DNA of 64,000 nucleotides, from contig JAQFVV010012512.1 in the NCBI GenBank assembly GCA_028023455.1, positions 62,001 through 126,000 of the forward strand. The letters are read 5' to 3'. The first letter of the stretch is position 1, and every line of letters starts with the position of its first letter. The notes under the pieces are model-generated. The model was not told the origin of the DNA. It was given only the letters and a program-made list of their open reading frames with translations, and searched no databases. Source of the DNA: Epiperipatus broadwayi (Eukaryota; Onychophora; Udeonychophora; Euonychophora; Peripatidae). This document shows, one piece after another, positions 16,812 to 28,300 of the stretch. The translations under genes and the position numbers were made by a program.

Positions 16812-16860
16812 GTGGATAAATTTTTTAAAATATTTGTGATTACTGTATTTATAATTATTC

Positions 16861-16865
<5 letters not shown>

Positions 16866-16893
<28 letters not shown>
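16866..16893. repeat. (TA)n microsatellite
   Basis: A short pure TA run just 3' of PLE A. Confidence 0.9.
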
Positions 16894-16896
<3 letters not shown>

Positions 16897-19690
16897 TGAA
16901 GCACAAATGAAAGAATTTACCACTAGTAGTATATGGACTGTCAGTGCATAATATCACTTTCATGAAGTACAAAAAAAAAATTACTAGTAAGAAAAAAATA
17001 TATTGACTTTATTTTAAATTTTGATTTTCAGATTAGTGCTTTATTTATGTTTGTTGCCCAAGAAAAACAAAATTTTATAAAACCTTTTTTTTATAATAAA
17101 TTGTTCTAAAAGTAAATACATTTTTGAATAAACTGTCCAGCCAATGACAAATACAATTTGGGATAAAATAAAAGCAAAACTCGGGCATGGTTTTAAATCC
17201 CCCAAAAAACAGAAATAAGATAAAAAAAAATTTAGAAGACTATTTATGATAGACTTAGAAAAAATTATAATAAATTGTTCAATGTGTTTCGTTTTAATGT
17301 GAGATAATGCTTCAGATTCTTTAATAGACAAGATATTGTTGAATGTGATTTTAAATGCAAATTAATATGTAACAGTGGGATATTTTATATTACAACAAGC
17401 ATGTGTGTATGCATTAAATATTTTCTATAGGCAAATGAATTATTAAAATATTAAAATGAACAGTAGGTGTATATATTTACATGCATACACATATATGTAA
17501 ATTCAGACATAATTTATGTATCAAAATAGATTAGTTTATTGTTTTTTTTAATAATGTGAATATTTTCTATTCTCAGACATGCGATTATATTTGAAAATTG
17601 TTTGCTATTCCAGATAATGAATCTTCAGAAATTAAATTCTTATAAAAAAACATATTTTACTTATGCCAGATGGTGTGTGGAAAACCAGGGACATTCAACT
17701 CTCCTAATAATTATATAAATTAAAGATGGCTCCAGATTAATGGTTGTAATAATAATAAACAATAAATATTAATAGTGAATTGATATGTTTTACAAATAAA
17801 TATTGTCATAGACATACATATATTCAGTTATTTTCATAACTTACTTTAACTAGAAAAAGGCCCAGATGAACAAAGTTACTAAAATAACGGAAAGTACTTC
17901 TGCATATTAATTCACCATTATTTTTTTATTGTTTCATTCTTATTAAATTAAAATTGGCATAAGGATAAACACCACTTTAATTAAAACTCAGAGAAATATG
18001 CACTTTTTATAAAAAAAAAAGAAACTCTAATAAGACTAAATTTTGAGATTATCTTGTGGATATTCTATTAAAGAATATAATGCCTTTTTTATCTCACTTA
18101 TCAACAATAGCATTATTTCATGTAATATTACCACCTTGTATAATCTCTTTAATCAATATGCAATAACTGAAGTACAGACTTATTATATACCTGTATCAAT
18201 ATATGTAATATATAGGGTATCATTTCAACATATATGTGTTCAAGTGTATCAGTGATATGAGATAGAGTGATGAGCTGTGGGTCATGTGAAAGTCTGTGCT
18301 CATATACCCTATTTAATCAATATGGTAGATGTTAGATTCCTAGACCTTCCACTAGGTAGCATATTATGTGAAAAAAATTAATAGTGTTTTATTAGCTCAT
18401 GTAAACATAAAAAAGATGACCATGTAATGTGTAGTCGTTTTACATTCAGCAATAAAAAATATGACCTCATAGACGTTTATTATTGGCAGTTATTCTACCA
18501 TTATGCAAGTTAGGATTTCCGTCATATTTAATATAAAACTAGTTAATAAGATCCCCATTATTTACCAATGATATAATTGTCAATGACTCATAAACAAAAT
18601 TTAAACTAACTTAAAAAAATCAAATCAACTTCTAACAACATTGAACAACTTTACATAAAACAAAAATATTAAAAAAAGTGATTTAATTAACCAAAGCCAT
18701 ACCCCCAAATTATTTACTAAATATAAACAATTTTATCACCAATAATTATGTTATTTGTTCCAGAAGAAATGCTTGAGATTTTTTTTTTAACGGAATATCA
18801 TATTTGATTACGAAATAATGAGTGCTATATGCCTACTTATGGGTATGCAGTTTGCTTCTGTATTAATTATATTATTTGATATTATTTATAGTATATAACA
18901 ATAGCTTAATTTATTGTTAATATATTGTCCTTTAATTATTGAAACTTGTCCTATATTTCATAATGTTTGCCTGCAATAATTTGATATACGAATTCAGTTT
19001 TTTTAATTCTATAGATATATAAAATTATTTTAAATAAAATAATAATAAAAACGATTTTTTTATTTATTACTGAATACAATAAATATTAGTTCTTTTGTAA
19101 ATAATTTTCGTTTAAAGATTTTCCCAAAAGTTAAAATTGAAGACTTAATTTCTTTAAAAAAGTGTTCACAATTTTTGAAGATGTCGCTAACTGCCGGTTT
19201 AAATCTAAACTTGAAATTCAATAGTCGGAGAATAAAAACTCTAATTTAGACGGTACGCACAGCGCCAAGTGAAAAATTTAGTTTCAAAATGTGTTCAATT
19301 ACATATATAAGTTAATTATCTGGAGTGATATTTAATTACTTAAAAAAATATTTGTTTTATTGTTTGATGCGAAATTAAATATGAATTAAAATGTATCGAA
19401 CTTTGGAAATATATATATATTACGAGAACAAAAACTTGGCTGGAAAAAAAAATAAATTAAAACTTATTTTGCTTGTTTATTAAATATAATATTTTGATTA
19501 ATAAAGATTTAAATAATTGTATGTACAATAATTTGTCTAATAACAAAAGTAGGTTAGGGATATTTATTTTTATTAAAATTTAATCTGATTTAAATAATAA
19601 TTGACAACGGCGATAAGCTAGTATTAATAAATAGTAAAATTGTTAATAATCGTATGAGTTGATGATGAGAGGAGATGTGTTGTAACTTCT
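16894..19690. other. AT-rich non-coding DNA, no gene seen
   Basis: The longest frame (96 codons, minus, 17041-17331) is Phe/Ile/Lys-rich and matches nothing I know. No RNA gene or transposon end was recognised. Confidence 0.5.
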
Positions 19691-19691
19691 C

Positions 19692-20858
19692 CTTTTATCG
19701 GAGTCAAGAATATATCAGCTACCATGCCCAGAGAAACATGTTAGCCACTTTACTTTACTTTCAAAAATTAAAACTTTATTTACACATTAGAGTGGGTACA
19801 AAAGAAATCAATGATAGGATAATAGATCAATAATATAGTCTCAAGAGCAGCATAAGAAAATCATGATAGTTAATTAATGCAAGTATGAAAGAAACATAAA
19901 TAAATATAAATATAAATCAAAAATTATATTAATATCTTAAGGCAGTGTGTCAGGTGCTTAATTAGCTAGGAATATAAACTAAGTCAAATGTATGTATAAG
20001 CTTTGGAAATTCCATTGATTAATGATTATCCTGGCCCAAAGAGTAAGGAGGACTATAACAATATTTACAAGTTGATATAAGTAAGTTAATTGTACAGTAT
20101 GTAATTAATACAAAGTTTGTGTATTAAATATATAGGATGTATGAAAGATCTACATAATTAAAGTTTAGATTATTCTTAAGTGAAAGATGGAATGTATTAT
20201 TTGTTCAGTGGATGTGAGAAAGTTCAAGTTTTAGGCCTAAGAAATACATGAATTATGACTCTAGCCTCATCTGGTTCCAGGTTTGGTCAATTAGCCAAGG
20301 CTGACAAGTTTGTTTATCCTCATCTTTTATCTTGTGGAGGGATTTGAAAAATTGCTTAACCACTGAGTCATCACAGCCATGATCAAATATTATGCTTCAT
20401 CTGGCAGTCCAAATTGAGAAGTTAATGAAAGCCACTTTACTTTAGTTTTCCATTACCTGGATTAAGTTATTCCCATATTATTCTCCATCCTGCTCCATCC
20501 CATTTCCACAACATAATCTTTGTCAAATCCGTGACATGTATATGTAAATCTCCCTTATCTTTTTCTATACCCAGCATAAAAACCAAGAATCCATTTTCTG
20601 TATAATCACTTTGTTTATATTTATTCTCCCATTACTTCATTGTTTGTACTCTTTCTGCTTGCAGGCATTTACATTCAATTAACAGATGCATAATATTTTC
20701 TATGCTGTCCTTATATAAATTGCAGACTAAATCACTCATATTTTTTTTCCATTTATGGGTATATTCTCTTGTTGCTAAAGCTATTCGAGCCTTAAACAGT
20801 AAACTACTTTCCTTGCTGTTATCATAAATTAACTCACACCTAATATTCTGTTTACTTA
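19692..20858 (-). pseudogene. LINE 3' end (non-LTR retrotransposon), interrupted
   Basis: Minus-strand reading from about 20855 downwards gives the C-terminus of a LINE ORF2. It has ESSLLFKARIALATREYTHK, then a Cys/His cluster (VCNL, an expected Cys changed to Tyr, HLLIEC) of the kind found at the end of jockey/CR1-like proteins. The 3' untranslated part continues to about 19692 and aligns with the second copy at 35972-36470 in the same order. It is interrupted at 19758-20429 by a retro-insertion. The 5' side stops at a (TA)n array, where the rest of the same element may resume at 24311. Confidence 0.75.
19758..20429 (-). mobile_element. Retro-inserted sequence, 672 bp, with 15-bp target duplication
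   Basis: The phrase AGCCACTTTACTTTA occurs at 19743-19757 and again at 20430-20444. In the second LINE copy (36 kb) the corresponding sequence is continuous, so the 672 bp between is an insertion. Read on the minus strand, its end carries AATAAA shortly before the target duplication, as expected for a reverse-transcribed polyadenylated RNA. It may be a long SINE, a 5'-truncated LINE or a processed transcript. No ORF was recognised. Confidence 0.65.
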
Positions 20859-20947
20859 TATATATATATATATATATATATATAAGTAAATTAGGTGTAT
20901 ATATATATATATATATATACAATATATATATATATATATATATATAT
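20859..20947. repeat. (TA)n microsatellite cluster
   Basis: Three TA runs separated by AAGTAAATTAGGTG-like and ACAATA spacers, at the 5' edge of the LINE fragment. Confidence 0.9.
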
Positions 20948-23900
20948 TGTGCCATTACAATTTAGTCACTAGCTAAATTTATAGTAATGTGCATGTAGGA
21001 AAATGTAAAACAAAACCATCATCACATTTTTATATAACCATAAATGAAGCTGTAGGGCATCCAAGTTCAAACCCTACAAGGTCCAGTTCTAAAAGCTTTA
21101 GATAGAAAGAGAGTGGGTCAACAATTATATGCTTTACTTGTTTGTGTGTTAATAAATCTCAAAAAGAGCAGCACACACATTTAATATTTAAATTTTCTGT
21201 TAAAAAGCAAAGTTATAATGCATACATATAGGCAGTGTATGTGTAAGCTATTTAATTGTTTTATATTTCAAATATTCAACATTTTAACTTTCTTTAAAAC
21301 TAACCTATGCTTGATCAATTCTAATATCTTATTCTATGCTTCTATTTTGCTTTTCTATAATAGTAATTGGGATTTAAAAGTTACAGATTTAATTAAATAA
21401 TAGGGTTATAATTACTAAGCTAGCAATTATATTATTTAATGTTAGTTTATGAATGATTTGAAATAATGAAGTATGTGTGTACATTACATACAGAAATTTA
21501 CATTTATTAAATATTGAAAGAAAAGGAAGGATTAAATCTGTCAAATTATTTTTTTTGTACAATTTTATGTTAAAAGAGGAAATCTGTTGAATCAGATATC
21601 TATTTTTGTAGCAATTTTGTTTTTGTAAATGATTGTTTGTCACTTTGGGAGCTTAAGATGGGTGAAAACTCTAATTTTGAAATTGTCTTATCTTAAGATC
21701 TAAAGAAGGAAGCTCAAAAATTTGAAATGTTACCTAGGTGTAAAAAAAAAAAAAAGAAAAAAGGATTTAAGTCTATTTTTTTTTTTTGTAAAACAAAAGT
21801 GTCTGGAAAAAAGATTAAACTTTTCAGTTGAAAAATAATTTAGTTGAAAATAAATTGGAGATCTAATTAAAACGAATTTGTCCAAAAATAGCAAGTGACA
21901 CTATCTCTGATTGGTTAAGTTAGCTAAAAATTGGATATAAAAAGTGTCTGGAAAAATCAGTTGAGGAATTATTATTGTGATTATGATTCAGATTATTAGA
22001 CTATTAAATTGAATGTTGAAAATATAAGAAATGGCTGGCTAGAAAAATTATATGTATGTCCCATCTTTTCCAGACCATCTGGGGAAGCTACACATCATAT
22101 AGGAAAGAAAAGATGTCTTGTCTAAAATAATATTCTACACCTTTCAACTGACCAGAGAAACAAGATGTTTTTTAATAGAAGGAAGAAAGCATTCACCTGC
22201 ATTCGATGAAAGATGAATTAATCTACTGATAAATATTAATTATCAAGTCCAATTAATTGTTCCAACAACTGATTTTAAACTTGAGAAAATTTATAAATGT
22301 GAAAACAACTGCTGTATTTCATCCACTAAAAGAATCATGCTTGACAGGAAGAGAAGAAAAATTAATATAATGATTTCCAAATTGTCCACTAAAGCAAATA
22401 ACCTCAATAGAGTCATCATCATCAAATAGTTATACACCTCAAGAAAGAGATTGTTCCCACGTAAAACGGAAATGGTAGCTGCAGAAATATAGACATTATA
22501 CAAGACAAGTTTGAACCCTTGGAAATTCACCACAAACAAAAGATCGGTAATATGACTTTTTATATCTATTTTCTTTATGATATCAGAGTCTTAATAAACA
22601 TTTTAGCAATAAAGTGGTATATTTTATTTAAAGAACTTTTAAAGACTATTCAGATCGATTAAAAACAAGAATGTCTTATTAATAATAACTTTGAGCTTCA
22701 TAAATGATCTTGAATGTATCAAAATTATTTGTTTATTAATTTTACAGTTATGAAATATTAATGTGTAAAACAATTTTTTTATGGTATTATGATTTTAGTT
22801 TTAACTAATATATTATTATTTTGGTTCTAAATAATATTTTGTTATTATGGGATAAAACATGCACATACATAATAATATTTTTATATGTGTATAATTGCGA
22901 GTGAATGTGAAGTAACAAGTAGTATTAGAATATTAGATTATTTTGTTTCAAGTTAAGTATAGCATTTCAGAGGTAGAAGAGAGGGGGAGAAAATAATTTA
23001 AAACTTGTTTCTAAAACTTGCTCTTTCAATTCTATTAACATTTTTTTTAACATTCTACTTACATATTAGATTTATAAAGTATGTGTGCTAATGAGCAGAT
23101 AATATTTTTTTCTTGAAATACTTTTCTCATGGAGTGAAAATCATGGTCAATGTGACATCCAACTTAATACAAAATACATTTGAAGGGAAAGGGGGAAGAA
23201 CTTGAAATTAATCTGAGGATTGTTGTATAATCAATTTTCATGTTTCTCTAGAAATTTTATGTATATGTTAGAAATGCAGTAATAAATATTAGTTTGTTTT
23301 ATTAAACGAGGCATATATATTTCATTAAGTGTAGTCTTTGTTAAGTGTGAACATTCATCATCATCAGTGGTTGAATATTAGTTATTTAAGATATAAGTAA
23401 ATATGTTAAGATTAAGCAATAATTATGAATTTCTTTATAAAAATTAGTTTCATGTTTAGGCTTAGTCCTAGAGCTGTAGTCGAAACCATTGTAATTATCA
23501 TTATTATTATCATTATCATCATCGTCATCATCAACGTTTAATTAATGAGCTGTTTAACTGTTTAAAGGCCATAAATAAATATTGATTCCATAATATTTAG
23601 AGATTTCTTAGTATTATTATAACCACATCCTGTCATTTATTTCATGCAAGGATGAGTGAATTGCCATCCTAAATTAGTTATATATAATCTGAGCTAGTAA
23701 ACTTATAAAAATGTTGAAACACATTTGTTGTGCTAAGATCTAAGAAATGATTTATGTCTAATATACTCCACTTCGATTTAAAGATGTTTTACTTTTATCT
23801 AAATATTAGTGTGTATAGTGATATGGCTCAAAAAGCAAAATCTCCCATTTTTATTAGAAATAAAGTACCAAAAAGGGGATTCAAACCCGGTACATGTGAA

Positions 23901-24175
23901 AGGTTATTAGATATAACCGTGTCTAGATTCAGATAATCTAGTGGTGCCCTGCTAGACCATATTCACTTAATATTTGTTTAAACATGCACTTAACATCAAA
24001 CCAAGAAATGAAAGTGAATAAGATCTACTGTCTGTATACCTGAGTTATATTTTATTGAATTACTAGTGTACTCATCTCAACGTGATTTCATATACCTGAG
24101 TTATAATACTTGTTGTTAATAATTTGCTTATAATTATTGATAGTGGGATATCTTGAAAAATCCAACGTTATTTTA

Positions 24176-24178
<3 letters not shown>
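20948..24178. other. Non-coding DNA, possibly an insertion splitting the LINE
   Basis: No ORF of note. At 21900-21960 an inverted CCAAT (GATTGGTT) lies about 30 bp before TATAAAAA, promoter-like but with no gene behind it. A tRNA-like segment lies at 23866-23968. Otherwise nothing was recognised. Confidence 0.45.
23866..23968 (-). pseudogene. tRNA-like sequence with long variable arm (tRNA pseudogene or SINE head)
   Basis: Read on the minus strand: TGGTCTAGCAGG (23948-23959) fits an A box and GGTTTGAATCC (23877-23887) a B box. Between them are a self-complementary arm CTAGATT/AATCTAG where the anticodon arm would be (23923-23941) and GGTTAT/ATAACC (23902-23918) where a class II variable arm would be. 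Outer bases AAGT and ACTT can pair as the start of an acceptor stem. The anticodon loop is not a normal 7-base loop with U33, so it is unlikely to be a working tRNA. Confidence 0.45.
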
Positions 24179-24212
<34 letters not shown>

Positions 24213-24310
24213 AGACAACTCAGATATGGTAATAGTTATTTGAACCATCTTTAATTTTGTTATACTGGATTTGTGATCGACCTTTAAATTTGTTACAATA
24301 TATATATATA
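24179..24310. repeat. Two (TA)n tracts
   Basis: TA runs at 24179-24209 and 24298-24310 border the resumed LINE fragment. Confidence 0.85.
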
Positions 24311-24625
24311 AATTCTTTTCACTTTCCACACTACTTCTCCATATCCTCAATTCTTTATTAATGCATCTATTCTTCTATCCAATTCCTTGCAATAATAACA
24401 TTCAAAAATTCTCCTAACACAATCATTCCACCCTATGTACATGTATAATGACATAAGTTTTTTTATCCAAATCTTCTGCATCCCATACTACCTTTCTCAC
24501 ACATCTTGTTTCCTGCCCTTTACTCATAACCCAATTAAATTCTAATTTGGCTATTCTCTTATTATCTATAAACTGCCATTCACACAACTTCATCTAATGC
24601 ATGTCTTCATATTTCTCTTTATTTA
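24311..24625 (-). pseudogene. LINE internal fragment
   Basis: This matches the LINE copy at 36.5-36.85 kb in order: TTTATTAATGCATCTATTCT, then CATAAGTTTTTTTATC, then ACTCATAACCCAATTAAA-like phrases, with one deletion of about 80 bp near its end. It corresponds to the part of the LINE immediately 5' (in element sense) of the fragment ending at 20858, so the two are probably one copy split in two. No intact frame. Confidence 0.7.
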
Positions 24626-25310
24626 GTGCCACCGAGTATAAGCCTTAATTATCAATGGATGCAAGAAGGTTTATGCATAAAATTCCTTTCTGGTGCCTAC
24701 TTATCCAATATCTGCATACTAATCCAGGAATACTGGATAAATAGAGAGGAATTTTATGCCCAAACCTTCTTGTATCCATTGAGTACTAAGGCTTGCATAG
24801 GGTGTACTTCTATATAGAGAGTTTGCTGCTATTACTAACAGCCTGTCCAAGCATCTGAAATGATGATTTTCTAATGTTTTGATGGTTTTATGACTATCTT
24901 GCCATGATATAATGGTAACTGTAGTTTTTGAAAAATCAAAGACACTAAAATGTAAAGATGCTAAATTAAATTCAAATCTTTATGAAGATACAAGTGACTG
25001 AGCTTGGATTGAAAGCATTACTGTGCTGTGCTCCTAGCTTTATAATTAAATAAATAGATAAAATTGTCTGCTGGAGGGCAATATTAGATCCAAAGGCCTA
25101 GGTGCAGTGTTCTGAAATTTAAATCACCTCACTGATGAAAGCCTCTAGCTGGAAACTAGTATGGGGATAATGGATGAGTAGGCATTAGTTTGGGATTTTT
25201 AGCACAAACCTTCTTTGCATTCATTGACTACTAAGGTTTGCACATGCAACAATATTGTATAGAGAGTTTGCTATTGTTATTAACAGCTTGTGTAAGATTA
25301 TGACATGGTA
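24626..25310. repeat. Partly palindromic tandem repeat, two related copies
   Basis: Copy 1 (24646-24840) has arms of about 70 bp: AATGGATGCAAGAAGGTTTA is answered by an AAACCTTCTTGTATCCATT phrase at 24758-24776. Copy 2 (25115-25310) repeats the right-hand part, with shared phrases ACAAACCTTCTTTGCATTCA-like and TATAGAGAGTTTGCT. The copies are about 455 bp apart in direct orientation. Copy 2 is preceded by CTGATGAAAGC and GGAAAC, discussed as a possible degenerate hammerhead core. Family unknown. Confidence 0.6.
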
Positions 25311-28300
25311 ATCAGGAGATATTTTTATAGAAATCATGTTATCATATGATATATTTAATTTTTAGTAAATTAAAGCAATTAAAAGTTTAAAAACGTGATC
25401 ATGAATTTTAAAAGATTTTATTTCTAATGTAGTAATGTAATTCACGAATATCTGATTACCCATCTGAATTTCAATACCACTCAATTCTAAACTGAAAGAT
25501 AATAGAAAAAAAATGTTTAATTTCTCTTAGTCACTGTCTCAAAAATATAATTTTTCATCAATTAATTTGCATAGAAAATTCAAGTCATTAACATACGTCT
25601 TCTAGCTTTCTTAAACATGTCAACAGAAGATTTTCAAATTTATCACAAGTTTAACAATTTCTCGTAGAGATATAGGTGTCCTCTCCTTCTTCTGATCTAC
25701 TTAGCTATCTACATTGCATATTCTCACATTGATTTGACGTAATGAAAAAATACTGATCTGAGAAAGGGATTTTTTGTATAAATTCAAAATTGAAATTTCA
25801 TAATGTCCTATTACTTTTTATTGACCGGTTTCATTTTTTTTTTTTTGCAAAATTTTATTATGAATTATCTTTTTAATTTTTTCCTTGGTTTAGAAAAAAT
25901 GAGAGAGGATGCGATAGTGAGAGAAAGGAAAAAAACACTGCCAATCGTAAGTTTTCGAGTTTGATTTGAATTTTTTATTGTAATACTCCATAATATTAAC
26001 TTACTAAATTAATTGATGTATAATTTCAAACAATTTCTTTTAGTATTTGCAATCGATAGATTTGTTTGAAAATTTTATTCATTGTTTTCAGAATTTTTAA
26101 TTTTTTTTAAAAAAAGTGAGAAGAAAGAGGGAGGAATGAGGAGAGAGTGAATTTTAGTAGTGTTAATGTTTTTGATGAAACAATAATTATAAGCTTCATT
26201 CAATACAAAGTACAAATCAAACCAACAATGCAAATGAAAATGAAGTGACTGGATTTGCAACAACAACAAATTACTAACAACAAAAAAGCTGTACAAATGG
26301 AACTTCTTTCTTATTCATTTGGATTCCCATCACTCATTCGATAGTTGTTTATCGTCATTAAAATCCAAATCTAAAGGGCACCACTATTTTCATTTTGTAC
26401 TTAGTAATTTAATGGTAGCATTCATTACCAATGTATATAATCACTCTAAGTTCCCTCTTTTTTTTTTCTCTATCACAGATGATCCAAATTTTCTAAATAA
26501 AGAACACAAGGAAGTTTATTTTGACATTTTCAAAATTAAAAACTAAATAAAACCATTTAAATAACCATCTCCAAGTAAAGTGTTTTCAGTTATTTTTCAA
26601 ACAAAAAAATTGTAAATAATATCAATGAAAAATACAAAGTTTATTTTTACATTTATTTCTGACAAGATAAAAGAAAAAAAAAATCGGTCTTTTTATATTC
26701 TTCTTTTTTATTTGCTTTTTTAAAATGGGAGAAGGAAAGTGGAGAATACATAAAACGGGTGTTGAGTTTTATGAAACTATTGCCAGATACATTCAAAACA
26801 AATTATAAATAAAACAATATATATATCATTTTAATATATATATATAAAAATGAACTTGCAGACATTGAAACAACAAATTAAAAAAAAAAGATATATATAT
26901 ATATATTGATTACCATTGTCAAATACTTGTTTTCTTTTTATGTCACAAAATATTAAGACTTTGTATGGACCAATAACTTTGGAAACATGGATGGACAATG
27001 CAAAATTGTTCTAACCTCTCTCTTAGTTTTATAGATGACTTGGAGTCTAAATGATGAAATTAAGAATGTGCATTTTGAATTTTAAAAATTAAAAAAAATA
27101 AATAAAGCAATTTAAATGATGAATATAATAAGATGCACTTTTTTTCCAATTGGTCCCATAACAAAGAGATGCATTTGAAGTTGGAATACTTTTAAATCCT
27201 TTTTTTTTGCAGATCACTGCTTTATTCTACACTTGCATGTAATATTAAGATTGATATCCCTGTGAAAAGTAGAATGTTAAATCTTTTTAATCAGAAGAAA
27301 AAGATTTAACATTAAATGTCAATATTTTTAGATTAATTTTTTAAAAGTCCTTAACTGTCTTTTAAACTGGTACCTGCAATGTTATTTTGCTGATTTAACA
27401 TTATTTATTGAAAAAAAACTGTACTGAATAAAATTTCAATTTTTTTACAACTAATAAACCAATAAAACTCACATTTGAAGTTATAATAATGAGGTAATAA
27501 CCTGTTTTCCAAGGAGCAGTTTAGTTATTATAAATTCTCTACACATGAATGCAACTGTCAACAATTTTAACAGTTACAATATCTTTGTTTTGATTTTTTA
27601 CTGGAAAGCATATGTTTTCAAATCTTTTAACATTATTTTGCCAATTTTCCTGTTATTTTATTGAGAAAACTGTACTGAATATTTTTTGCAACTACTAAAT
27701 CAATAAGACTTAAGTTTAAAGTTATAACAATGAAATAAAAATCTAACTTCAAGGGTGCTGATTGTTTGTTTTTTGTTCTCTACACAAGAGAGTGCTTGTC
27801 AATTATTTTGAGAGTTTAGATAATTTTGTTTTCATTTTCAAAATAAAAATGTATATATATATATATTTTAGAAACATCTGTACACAATTTTAATTTTTTT
27901 TAGAAAATATTTGGGAAAATTTAATTATTTTAGAAAAATGGTTCAGATCTTAATAGAAAAATTTACTTTCCCATGAAAGCAAGCTGACAAAAAACTTGAA
28001 ACATTCAGCTGGAATTTATATTTGGATAACAAAAATATATTTTATTTTGACCATTATAAATCAGTTTGCTAATTATAAAGAGAAACTTTTAAAAAAAAAA
28101 AAAACAAAAAAACTTTTGTTTAATTTAATAATCTGGCAAATTACTAATTTACATTTAAAAAAAAACATTTTTAATCAAAAAGATGATTTACCAATAACAT
28201 TAAATGTCAATACAGCATTTTAAAATCTTTTATTTTCTTTGAAAAAAAGTTACAGTATGTATCTTAAAAAAAAAACTTCATAATGCAAACAATATGCATA

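Noticed and set aside
21060-21100. B-box-like GTTCAAACCC suggesting a SINE
   Set aside because: No A box at a suitable distance upstream.
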